This document shows, in pieces, positions 1 through 9,650 of a stretch of 45,996 nt of DNA. The position numbers and the translations under genes are program-made. The notes beneath the pieces are model-generated. The model made no database searches. It saw nothing but the letters and a program-made list of their open reading frames with translations, and had not been told where the DNA came from. Location: positions 1,261,461-1,307,456 of the forward strand of contig BFEA01000066.1 in NCBI GenBank assembly GCA_003427395.1, written 5' to 3'. The DNA comes from Chara braunii (taxonomy: Eukaryota > Streptophyta > Charophyceae > Charales > Characeae). Numbering within the stretch: the stretch's first letter is position 1; each line of letters begins with the position of its first letter.

Positions 1-578
1 TTCCTTCTAAACTCTTTAACCCTTAACCCTTCCGTCACCCCTTCCCCCCCCCCATGGCATGTGACTAACCTCCCCCCCCCTCACCTGTTACATTGCCGGG
101 GAACGAACGGGAAGGAACTTAGTCCTCACTTGGTGGAAAGCGAGGGCAAGGGAAGGGCAGTTGGTCCCTTGTGCCACCAAGAAGGGAAGGATACGGAACT
201 ATTGAGAGCAATTGCGAAAGTGGAAAGGAGTGCTGATTTTGGACGAGGTCAGTTTGACTCAACCATCTTCCCCGACTGCATGACTAAGGTGAAGGCATGG
301 CTTGCTTGAGTGAAGGGAAAGATAACCAAAGGATCACCAAAGGCAAAAGGAACTTAGGCTTGTGGGAGCCCCTCCTCCAACCCCCATGATATCTCCAATA
401 GACCCTGCATCACACTCCGCAGCCACAAAATCGACAGAACTACCTCCGCGGCAGCAGCCGATCGTAACATCGCCACCGCAAGGCTGAACCGCACTCTAGT
501 CTCCTGGGCAGTTGTAAGCCACTCGACCGCTCCAGTCCGCAAATCGCCCGAAGTCGCCATCGCCATTTTACTCACAGT
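1..578. other. Left flank, no recognisable gene
   Basis: This stretch lies outside the left LTR of element A. It opens with C-rich runs around 44-53 and 71-80. A plus-strand frame at 61-309 and a minus-strand frame at 354-575 are open, but neither translation shows a motif I can name. The base composition resembles the non-coding parts of LTRs elsewhere in the window. The sequence just left of 579 does not continue the LINE ORF1 frame found to the right of 8611, so the two flanks of element A do not read as one interrupted locus. Confidence 0.4.
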
Positions 579-1617
579 TGCAATGAACCCAGATCATGAA
601 TACATTTGTCAACAATGCAAGTCCAGAATCTGAAATCGCTGATAATTTCCAATAATCGAATAGTGTCCAGAAAGGAGGAGGTGAGATAACCATACACAGA
701 CGAAGAGGGAGGAGGGAGATGAGACAAAGGAGAGGAAGATACAATGCCCACTCCTTCTCCGGGCTCCCTACACAATCACCACCTCACAGAACCAGTAATC
801 TGAACACGTAGTCGAAGTCCTTTTACAATGTGCCACGTGGCACCTAATCAGTCATCAATCAGCGATGGAGCAATGTCAACATGAAGATCACAGGTACGTA
901 TCCACAACCTCCACACAGTCCTAATCTCCTCCTGAAGTGACGATGAACAGTCTTGATCTCTTCCTGAAGTGTCGAAATGAAGAACAAAAGAGCCGGTCAC
1001 AAAGACCCGGCTACATGACACGTGGCAGCAGCCACGTCAACCGCAACGTGTGGCAGCTGCCACGTTAGCATGCCTCATAGACAATAGCCAGCCAGTCACC
1101 ATACCAGCCAGCAGCGCGTCGCCACAGTCTCACCAATGCCAGCACTATGCCAGCGTCCACCAGCGTCGCAGCGTCAAGCCGGCGTCGCGTCGTCAACTCG
1201 TAGAGTCAACGTCAACGCAAGACAAAATGAATGAATCAAAGCCAGGAAATCAACTCTTATGTAGAGTTGACGCGGGGTCTGGACCCCGGATGCTGTATCC
1301 CTCGGTCGTCCAGATCTCAATGCAAATGAGGGCTCAGATCTGCCCGAAACCGGATTCCCTCCGGCCTGGATGCTGTCTGGGTACCTGCGCACAACAAGTG
1401 AGTGTATCCATCCCAGGGCCTGGGTTCTGTACCTTTGACTCGACAGTTGACTTTGACTCTTGAATTTCCTGCATGCAGTGTTTGGTCACACAGCCACACA
1501 CGACAGACTCAGGCCTGGGCGTGTCTTGGTCGCACAGCCCAGCGCAGACCTTCTCAGGTCTGCGTGGCCTGGGGCTGAGTTCTGGGCCCCAAGCTACTTC
1601 TGAGCAGGGTTACTGCA
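579..1617 (-). repeat. 3' LTR of element A
   Basis: This copy is bounded by TG at 579 and CA at 1617 on the plus strand and matches 7573-8611 at a constant offset of 6994. It contains a 14-bp perfect palindrome GTGCCACGTGGCAC at 830-843, with a G-box core, and more ACGT-core sites around 1019-1068. The plus strand also carries CAGGTACGT at 891. The sequence next to it at 1618-1632 (TTCCTGCCGACCCAT on the plus strand) would be the polypurine tract on the minus strand. It is only weakly purine-rich there (GGCAGGAA next to the LTR). Confidence 0.92.
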
Positions 1618-1664
1618 TTCCTGCCGACCCATTTTCGAGTTCCACCGCAGAAATATTTAAGACC

Positions 1665-1880
1665 TTAACCCTCGTTCATAAGCAGCAACAATATCAGGAG
1701 CAGTTTCAAGTATTTCTCTTTTGCTAAACCATTTGTCCTCAGATGGTGCCTGGGACTTAAAATGGATCCCGTAGAGAAATATCCATGCTCTATGATTTTT
1801 TCTACTTCATATCCGCCGTCCATAGATGGTGGAATCATAGAGGGTTTGTTAGGAAATTCTTTTCCTTCTACATAGGGCAT
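1665..1880 (-). pseudogene. pol: Element A pol C-terminus: integrase end and broken chromodomain
   Basis: This is the same frame as the upstream integrase. It reads a typical chromovirus linker (MPYVEGKEFP, then PPSMDGGYEVEKIIEH), where EVEKIIEH is the usual start of a chromodomain. Soon after, at about 1763-1780, the frame goes wrong. A neighbouring frame continues with the end of the domain: DKWFSKREILETAPDIVAAY, then a stop near 1674. The central strand of the domain (the YLVHFK region) is largely missing, so a short deletion with a frame change has removed the core. Chromodomains at this position in the family are thought to guide integration to modified histones. This one cannot fold normally. 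Confidence 0.75.
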
Positions 1881-1991
1881 CAGTTTGGACGCATGAAAGA
1901 CAGGATATGTTTTGAGATGAAGGGGAACATCAATGCGATAAGACGGTCCCTCTGCATCTCCAATTACTTTGAGAACTTCCCAGGGTCCAAA

Positions 1992-3506
1992 TTAGACAGG
2001 CAAGAGTTTCTGAGATGCATTTTCTTCCAAGGAAAAATCTTTGGACTTTACCCAGATGAGGTCACCTTCCTTAAAGGTAGATGGTCGACGATGTTTATTC
2101 GCTTGTTCGATCATCTGGTCCTTAGCTTTCTTTAAATGATCTTTTACCTTTTTTATGTCTTCTTGAAACAAGACCGCATATTCCCGTGTCCCTGGAGGTA
2201 ACCTAAGGAACTGGTCCCGCGTTAGAACATCAACATGACGCCTAGGTTTCCATCCCTTGTGCAATGCATTTGGTGTACGACCTGTAGCCGTGTGAACACT
2301 GTTGTTCTATGCACTAGCTATTTTGGGTAAGTTCTCATCCCAATCAATCTGATCAGATCTCACATACATGCGCAAGAGTTGTTGGCACAAACGGTTCATT
2401 TGCTCACTTTGCCCATTTGTTTCAGGGTGTCGCCCTGATGACATGGTCAAACGTGTCCCGTATGCCTCCATCAGCTTTTGCCATGCCATACCTGTAAACC
2501 TTGCATCACGATCAGACACAATAGATAGGGGAAATCCATACTCAGTTACCCATCGCATCTGAAACTTCTGGATTACAAGTTCAGTTCGTGCTTCAGTCGG
2601 TAAGGGAATAAAGATGGCATATTTAGAGAAACGGTCAACAATTATCATCACTTGACTATTACCGTTGCGACTCTTCACCAGACTCATGAAGTCCATGGAG
2701 ATAGACTTACCTGGTTCGCTTGGTATAGACAATGGCTTGAGAAGTCCCAGAGGGTTCTCATGCGATGGTTTGTTCCTCTGACACACCAGACAGGTACGAA
2801 CATAGGTTAGTACATCTTCTTTTAGTCCCTTCCAGTCAAAACGTTCCCTGACTTCAGAGTATGTTTTCTTGAAACCAAAATGTCCCTCAGTGTCATGACA
2901 TTCCCCAATTACTATGCTTTTAATCTCTTCTTTATGTGGAATACACAACCGTTGCTCAGTTTGGTCTATCAAGAACAACAATCCATCAGACATTCGATAG
3001 TTGGGTAGTTGGGAAGGGTCACATGCAAGGATATCTATAATCGGCTTCCAAATAGGGTCAGTACTATATCCTTGGCGAATTCGATCTTTCAGGTCATTCC
3101 CAACGTCCAAATAAGAGACAATTGCGCCAAAGAAGTCGCTGCACCGAGACAAAGCATCTGCAATCACATTAGACTTACCTTTGATAGTTTTGAGATCAAA
3201 GTCAATGGTGTCAATGAAGGCAGACCATCTTACCAACTTGTCAGAGAGTCTCGGTTGTGTCTTTATCCACTGTAGAGTCGAGTGGTCTGAATACACAGTG
3301 AAATGCCTCCCTAGCAAGTAGTGTCTCCATGTTTCCAATGCACAGACTAAGGCATACAATTCTCGTTCGTAAGTTGAATTGGCAACCTTTTCTGTCGGCA
3401 ATCGTGCGGACATGAACTCGATGGGCCTATAGCCCTTGCCGTCATCCTGTTGGAGTACAACGCCAATTCCATACTGACTTGCGTCAGTAGTAACAATGAA
3501 AGGCAA
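1992..3506 (-). pseudogene. pol: Element A RNase H and integrase
   Basis: One frame with a single internal stop (TAG at 2307-2309). From its start come RNase H motifs (TTDAS with the first Asp, ERELYAL with Glu, YSDH with Asp, then ADALSR at the domain end). An integrase zinc-binding HHCC region follows (H-D-T-E-G-H-F-G, then CLVCQRNK). The catalytic core shows Asp in SISMDFM, Asp in VSDRDARF and Glu in NGQSEQMNR. The part after the stop gives KEGDLIWV, the GPY/F-like C-terminal module, and ends at a second stop (TAA at 1992-1994). All DDE residues are present, so the lesions are the two nonsense codons rather than catalytic loss. Confidence 0.9.
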
Positions 3507-4500
3507 AGAAGGATCAACAATCTTAAGGACAGGGTAGTGAGTTAAAGCATACTTCTGGTTCCGAAAGGAAGACTCACAATCCTTATCCCACTACCAGAGG
3601 GTTCCTTTCTTTAGCAATCTTCGCATTGGTGCGGCAATCATTGAAAAGTTCCTCACAAACTTCCTATAGTAACTGACTAGACCAAGGAAAGATCGCAATT
3701 CAGTCAGAGTCTTAGGTTGTGGCCAATCTCTAATTGCTGGATTTTATTTTTTTTTCGGCCTTAGACCTTCTTCGTTTACTATGTGTCCTAAGTACAATAC
3801 CTCGGACTTAGCAAACTCAGATTTCTTAGCATTAATCTTGAAATTGCCCTCACGCAACTTCCTTGGCACCAAACGAAGGAGTTTCTCATGATCTTCTAAT
3901 GTCTTGCTATACACTAGAATATCATCAAGATAAACAATGACGAACTTATCTAACCACTGACGGAAGAGTTCATTCATGGACCTCTAAAAGATCGCGGGGG
4001 CATTAGTCAGTCCGAAGGGCATTACCACAAACTCATAATGGCCATACCGGGTTCGGAACGCAGTCTTATGTTGATCCGCGGGTTCCACCTCGATCTGGTG
4101 GTATCCGGACTTTAGATCAATCTTACTGAAAAATTTGCAACCCTGTAACAGGTCCAACAAGTCGTCAATACGTGGTAGAGGTTCGACGTTCTTAACAGAG
4201 ACGACATTCAACCCTCTATAGTCAATGCAGAGACGCAACTCACCTTCCTTTTTGGGCACAAACAAGACAAGGGCACCATAAGGAGAGGAGCTAGGGCGAA
4301 TCCATCCTTTTTCAGTTAAGTCTTGCAATTGCTTTTTTAATTCCTCAAACTCCCTAGGTGACATTCGATAGATAGGGCCCTTGGGAATTTTACTGACAGG
4401 AATAATTTCAATTGTGTGCTTAATTGCACGTTCATTTATTCCCGTCGGTTCGAAAAATAAATTTTTATACTCGCTGAGGAGTTTTTTAATCGAGGGAGGA
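3507..4500 (-). pseudogene. pol: Element A reverse transcriptase
   Basis: The frame continues that of RNase H. It shows the Ty3-type RT blocks: [63 protein letters not shown] with the first catalytic Asp, [15 protein letters not shown], and FVIVYLDDILVYS with the YLDD active site intact. Three stops interrupt it: TAG at 3984-3986 between the PFGLTNAP block and YLDD, TAA at 3744-3746 in an A-rich run, and TAG at 3591-3593 in the thumb/connection. The first reads as a CAG-to-TAG change, the type produced by deamination of methylated cytosine. Confidence 0.9.
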
Positions 4501-5200
4501 TAGGAAGTAGAGGACTCACCTGCTCGTTTGACTAGTACCATCATTACTTCCTGTTCCAACTTCTTCTTCGAAACCATCGATCTGAATGCTGGATAACTCG
4601 TACAGCAGAAAGACAGAGTAGAGTCAGAACCAGACTTATGAAACTGTTTGATTGGTTTCAATTCCAACTGTGCATCCCTCAGTTGCACTACTTTTTCCTT
4701 GAACTTGATTTCTGAGTTGGCTTCCTCGTGCCAGTCCATTCCCAAAATTAAAGCGAACGGTAACTTTTCTTCTACCGGAAAGGAAACTTCGTGAACAATT
4801 TTATTTCCTTCCTTGGTTCGAAATAGGCATTTAACACGATCAACATATCGTGACAGTAATCGTGCTTCTGTCAGCCAGAATAGACGTGATGGGTTTAGAC
4901 AGATTCTTTACCTTCATTCTGAAATGCAACTTGTGGATCGCCTTCTTGGAAATTTCGGATCGCATAGATCCTGAATCTAGCAGTGCACCTACACGTGTGC
5001 GTGCAATCTCTACATCCGTGAGTAGGAGTTCACCCTTAGACTTTGCTTTCTGAGCCCACGAGCTTCGTAGTGCCAGCAACTCGTTACCAAGCTTGTCAAG
5101 AGAGTCATCCAGAGAGACAGTACATAAGACAGGTTCAAGGTGTTCCGGATGACGGGCCGAAGAAGAACCATCCTCTGCCATGTGAGTCAAAAGGTTGGAA
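4501..5200 (-). pseudogene. pol: Element A retropepsin-like protease
   Basis: The active-site motif ALLDSGS (Asp-Ser-Gly) lies in the frame that ends at 4840. A one-base frame change near 4850 moves the rest of the domain into the RT frame, where ALILGMDW marks the C-terminal strand of the protease. In Ty3/gypsy elements this enzyme cuts the Gag-Pol polyprotein. The catalytic Asp is present, but the frameshift would truncate the protein before the dimer-closing strands. The upstream part of the same frame (to 5466) is a low-complexity linker after gag. Confidence 0.75.
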
Positions 5201-7017
5201 GGGATCGTTCGCGCCTTACCTTGTTCCTGATCCAAACCTTTAGACTCAGTAGGAGCAGATGCTACTCCTATTGGCTGCTCGCTTTTGGGTAACGAATCTG
5301 TGGACACCAGGCTATCACATGCCCTACAAGTCCACACTTCAGGCACTGTGCATTGTTCATTCTTTCCTGCCACAGTTCCTGTGTGATTCCCATCTTTTCC
5401 CAGGGCTTCCGGCCGCAATTCTAGGATGCTCAGGGAACGAGCGTGGTTGCTTCTTCTTAATTCCATTTACTCGTGGACCTCCCTTGCTGACCACAGCAGC
5501 AGTGACTTCCCCCTTCCCGGACTCACTCCTGCATGCCGCCCCCTCGGCTTCTAACGGCAACTTCTCAACGGTTTTGTCGTCAAAAAGAACAAGCATATGG
5601 TCCTGGCTCTTCTAACGCCACAGGACCCGCTTACCCAAATTCGCTCCTCCTCCTCCTCCCGTATCCTCCTCCTCCTCCCCCATACTTCACCACGGAAGCA
5701 TACGAGTTCTTAACTTGTGAAGTCATTTGCTCCCTTTGGAGAGGCAGATCGCGAAACTGCCTATAATTATACTTGCCGGATTTTGAGTTTGCCAGGAGCT
5801 GTCCACGAATAGGCTCGGGCAGAGCGCGGGAATAGATATAGAGGACTTGGTTGTCCTGCAGGTTCAATCCAGGAACCTGCAGCAACTAATCTACTTCCCG
5901 AGACAGAGACTCCACAGAGGTCCAATGATGTTGGCCTATGGTTGTGAGCTAGTCAAAGGCCTTATCGGCCGTCGTCTTGTCCAGGAAGCGTTCCTTGATC
6001 TTGGCAAGGAGCTGCTTCAGGTTCATCGTACCAGACCACTCCCCAATGTCCTCGAACCCTGCGGCATTAGCCTCAGCCAATACCCATCTTTTTTGCTTCC
6101 CCACCCAAACATGAAGTAGAAAACGCAACTTGAGAATCAGGCTCGACTGGGGACGTCTTACAGTACGTCTATATCTCGGCAATCCATAGCAACACATTTT
6201 CATCTTTTTTGTTGCAGAACGTAAAAGGCATTTTCATTTTCACTTTCTCCTTCTTCTTGGGTTTTTCAGGCTCCGCGGTTTTCTTACCTTTAGGAGAACT
6301 CGGAGGTGAAGAGTTAGGAGTGGAAGAAGGGGAAGAAGGAGGAGTATTCGGTTCCCCCCCGTTAGACGATTTCCTCTCTTCAGTCTTTTCTTTCGGAACG
6401 GCAGACTTCATAGCATCACTCGTTAATTTCGGTTTCTTTTTTTTCTTATCTTCCTTTTCAACCTCTTCTTTTGTTACCTGAGTGTTTCCTTTTACAATGT
6501 TTGTAATGGTTCTCAGTCTGACAACAATCTCATCGAACTGGCTCTGCTGTCGCTCAATCTTTTCTTCGAGGAAAGAGAGGTAAGTCATGATGTGATATAA
6601 AGTCTGTGTCAGATCTCCTTCTTCTTTAACATCTGTTCCTATAACCTGTCTCATTTCTTTATCCTTTTGTTCCCTTCTTGATTCATGTTCTCTTCTCCGG
6701 ACTAACTCTTCTTTCTTCTTCTCTTCAACAACCAATGTATCTCGTAGTTGCTGAATGTTAGCATCAAGAGTGGCCTCGGTTACTTCGGGTCTAACTTCCC
6801 CTTTTCTTGTCATTTCCATTACAAATTCCAACTGTTTGATTGCGAACTGATCCAGTGCCTGACGGCACTGGCCTATCATTTTCGTGACTTCAATCCTAGC
6901 AGCCGCGACCTCCACACCCGCAACTCCTTGCTTTAGACGGTCCTCTACCGTCTGCAAGTCAAACAGATTGCGGACGTGATTTTCGGCGTCGGGTCCAGAC
7001 AGACGCAGATCTTTCAA
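5201..7017 (-). pseudogene. gag: Element A gag (capsid and zinc knuckle), frameshifted
   Basis: The first frame (7017 to 6169) starts at an ATG and encodes a charged, coiled-coil-like N-terminal region with long Glu/Lys/Arg-rich helices, then a Ser/Pro-rich and Lys-rich linker. The retrotransposon-gag core follows in a second frame (6203 to 5631), with FEDIGEW-like and ALPEPIRGQL-like strings. In a third frame a perfect CCHC knuckle lies at 5304-5345 (C-x2-C-x4-H-x4-C, CLKCGLVGHVIAWC), the nucleic-acid-binding module at the end of Gag. At least three frames are needed to read through, so the gene is dead. Confidence 0.78.
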
Positions 7018-7556
7018 CAGCTGGTTCCATAGTGCTAGAAGTTCTTATCTTTGTTTATGCTACTCACTATTAGTTTAGTTTTGCTTTTTTGCTTTCTTTC
7101 CTCTGCCTGTCTCTGAGTCTTTGGGTCTGAGGTTCCCTCACCCGAGAATAGAGCCATAGGAAAGAGAAGCAAGAGTATCTTCCAAATGCCAAACATTCTG
7201 GAAAGAAAAGTGGAGAAGATATTCACAACGGGGATACATAAAAATAAAAGAAATAATAAAAAAAACAGATTTACTTTTCTAATTGTTGTTCTTCCTTGTC
7301 TGTGTGATGACGTCCTATGTACAGGTACTACGTCAGGCCCGTGTGATCAGACACAACACACAAGTAAGTATGCAACTCCACACACAACCACGACAGGTAA
7401 GTATGCCAACAACAACTCGAAACAGTTCGTTAGCACTCCTTATCAATTCACTGTGTCTTCTGAGTGTCTGTGCGATGATGCACTACTATATATGTGTGTG
7501 CACCACACTTACATGTGCGCCACCTGGTGCCTATCACCACCGTATTCAGGAGATCT
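7018..7556 (-). other. Element A untranslated leader
   Basis: The stretch between the PBS and the first gag ATG on the minus strand. It is AT-rich at 7210-7290 (A/T runs) and CA/GT-rich at 7340-7530. No coding motif is seen in either direction. A leader of about 540 bases is normal for the class and would hold packaging signals, none of which I can define. Confidence 0.6.
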
Positions 7557-7568
7557 GCTCTGATACCA
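7557..7568 (-). other. Element A primer-binding site, tRNA-iMet type
   Basis: The plus strand reads GCTCTGATACCA, so the minus strand is TGGTATCAGAGC, the standard plant complement to the 3' end of initiator tRNA-Met. It sits 4 bases from the LTR edge at 7573. This fixes the element orientation as minus and identifies 7573-8611 as the 5' LTR. Confidence 0.92.
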
Positions 7569-7572
7569 AATT

Positions 7573-8611
7573 TGCAATGAATCCAGATCATGAATACATT
7601 TGTCAACAATGCAAGTCCAAAATCTGAACTCGCTGATAATTTCCAATAATCGAATAGTATCCAGAAAGGAGGAGGTGAGATAACCATACACAGACGAAGA
7701 GGGAGGAGGGATATGAGGCAAAGGAGAGGAAGATACAATGCCCACTCCTTCTCCGGGCTCCCTACACAATCGCCACCTCACAGAACCAGTAATCTGAACA
7801 CATAGTCGAAGTCCTTCTACAATGTGCCACGTGGCACCTAATCAGTCATCAATCAGCGATGGAGCAATGTCAACATGAAGATCACAGGTACGTATCCACG
7901 ACCTCCACACAGTCCTGATCTCCTCCTGAAGTGACGATGAACAGTCTTGATCTCTTCCTGAAGTGCCGAAATGAAGAACAACAGAGCCGGTCACAAAGAC
8001 CCGGCTACATGACACGTGGCAGCAGCCTCGTCAGCAGCAACGCGTGGCAGCTGCCACGTCAGCATGCCTCATAGACAATAGCCAGCCAGTCACCATACCA
8101 GCCAGCAGCGCGTCGCCACAGTCTCACCAATGCCAGCATTATGCCAGCGTCCACCAGCGTCGCAGCGTCAAGCCAGCGTCGCGTCGTCAACGCGTAGAGT
8201 CAGCGTCAACGCAAGACAAAATGAATGAATCAAAGCCAGGAAATCAACTCTTATGTAGTGTTGACGCGGGGTCTGGACCCCGGATGCTGTATCCCTCGGC
8301 CGTCCAGATCTCAATGCAAGTGAGGGCTCAAATCGGCCCGAAACCGGATTCCCTCCGGACTGGATGCTGTCTGGGTACCTGCGCACAACAAGTGAGTGTA
8401 TCCATCCCAGGGCCTGGGTTCTTTACCTTTGACTCGACAGTTGACTTTGACTCTTGAATTTCCTGCGTGTAGTGTTTGGTCACACAGCCACACACGACAG
8501 ACTCAGGCCTGGGCGTGTCTTGGTCACACAGCCCAGCACAGACCTTCTCAGGTCTGCGTGGCCTGGGGCTGAGTTCTGGGCCTCAAGCTACTTCTGAACA
8601 GGGTTACTGCA
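7573..8611 (-). repeat. 5' LTR of element A
   Basis: Pairs with 579-1617 over its full 1039 bp. It keeps the G-box palindrome (7824-7837) and the plus-strand CAGGTACGT (7885). About 35 substitutions separate the two copies, mostly transitions, and no gap is needed. LTRs are identical at insertion, so the element is not recent. Its outer edge at 8611 touches a LINE ORF1 reading frame directly. Confidence 0.92.
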
Positions 8612-8852
8612 CAACGAGAGATTCTACAGAAGTGAAGCCTCTAACGGTGGGTCTCGGGATGGTGATGATGAAGAGGAAAGGCTCGGTCTGTTCTCTAAGT
8701 CGGAGAAAGATGATAGTGGGAAGGAAGGATTGACTGGATCAGACACCCCAGGAGAGGGGCTACCTTCCCTTTCGGAGGACAGCGGGCTGAAGGTTTATCA
8801 GGAGACAATCGGTGAGGATGGGAGTGTGGAGGGTCCCGCCCCCCCTACATAG
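8612..8852 (+). pseudogene. LINE B ORF1, C-terminal tail only
   Basis: Reading from 8613, the frame is open for 79 codons to TAG at 8850-8852. It is rich in Ser, Gly, Asp and Glu (for example DGDDEEERLGLFSKSEK), as expected for the acidic tail of a plant L1 ORF1 protein. It has no start because the sequence is cut at 8611 by the LTR of element A. It ends 45 bases before the ORF2 ATG at 8898, the usual tight ORF1/ORF2 spacing. The position supports the ORF1 call more than any motif does. Confidence 0.6.
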
Positions 8853-8897
8853 ATACCCTTTTGCCTTTTGGCTCCCTAACCCGATGCAGCCACAACC

Positions 8898-9650
8898 ATG
8901 GAGAGTTACAAGCTAAGAGCCAACAAGGTGGGAGGTGGCGTCGATTGGAGAACTCAAGGATTGGTTATCAGGGGTTGGAATGTTAATGGGCTTGGGAATA
9001 TAATAGATAGGGAAGAGAAGTTGAATGATATCGTAACAGGATTGACAGTCGCCAACAGGAAACTAGCAGATATTTTGTTGTTACAAGAAACTCACCTCAC
9101 CTTCTCGATGGAACACAACAAAATTCGTTCTTTCCTAGCAAGGAAGTTGGGAGGCTTGAAAAGCGAAATATGGTCAACAGACCCCGCCTCAAGTACAAAA
9201 GGAACTGCAATCCTAATCCCCAAATCTTCTCGTCTATACACAGCAGGTGCAATCATCGACAAAAGAGCTGATTTGAATGAAGGTAGATGGTGCCTTTTCC
9301 ACATTAAGTGGAAAGAAGAGGAATTTGTACTGATCAATGCTTACGCACCTAACTCCTCGTCAAAAAGATCAACCTTTTTGCTAAACCTCTGAAACCCGAT
9401 TCCACCAATGACCCCTTGCATCTTGGCGGGCGACTGGAATGCCACTGTGGATGCCGTCACAGACCGTATATCTCGACCTTCCAACACTCCCAGTCCAATA
9501 GAGGCACTACCAATCCAAGAGTTAATGCTGGACCAGAACGTGGTCGATCCGTTTAGAACCCTACACCCAGTCAAAAGAGCATTCACGCTGGTCAAGCAAA
9601 ACCATGCACACCATACCGCCTTCTCATGAATAGATAATTTCTTGGTGTTA
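8898..9650 (+). pseudogene. LINE B ORF2 N-terminus: AP-type endonuclease
   Basis: Starts at the ATG at 8898. Endonuclease/exonuclease/phosphatase motifs appear in order: GWNVNGLG with the Asn near the start, LLLQETH with the catalytic Glu, FVLINAYAPN, ILAGDWNAT (the GDxN block) and IDNFLV (from the usual SRIDNFLV end block). A TGA at 9390-9392 and a stop before the IDNFLV block (about 9627) break the frame. In L1 elements this domain nicks the target DNA to prime reverse transcription. A frame change lies between here and 9983. Confidence 0.85.

Larger units (their letters stand above)
579..8611 (-). mobile_element. Element A: full-length Ty3/gypsy chromovirus, degenerate
   Basis: A complete LTR retrotransposon on the minus strand, about 8.0 kb. 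Two direct repeats (579-1617 and 7573-8611) have the same length (1039 bp), start TGCAATGA and end TTACTGCA. A tRNA-Met-type PBS sits 4 bases inside the upstream LTR. Between them lie, in minus-strand order, gag with a CCHC knuckle, protease, RT, RNase H, integrase and a chromodomain remnant, the order of the Ty3/gypsy class. The coding part has at least five in-frame stops in pol plus frameshifts in gag and protease, so it is not autonomous. I counted about 35 mismatches and no net indel between the LTRs. The flanking 5-mers (ACAGT at 574-578, CAACG at 8612-8616) do not form a target-site duplication. Confidence 0.93.

Noticed and set aside
61-309. 82-codon plus-strand frame at the left edge
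   Set aside because: No recognisable domain or regulatory context; likely chance frame in repeat-derived sequence.
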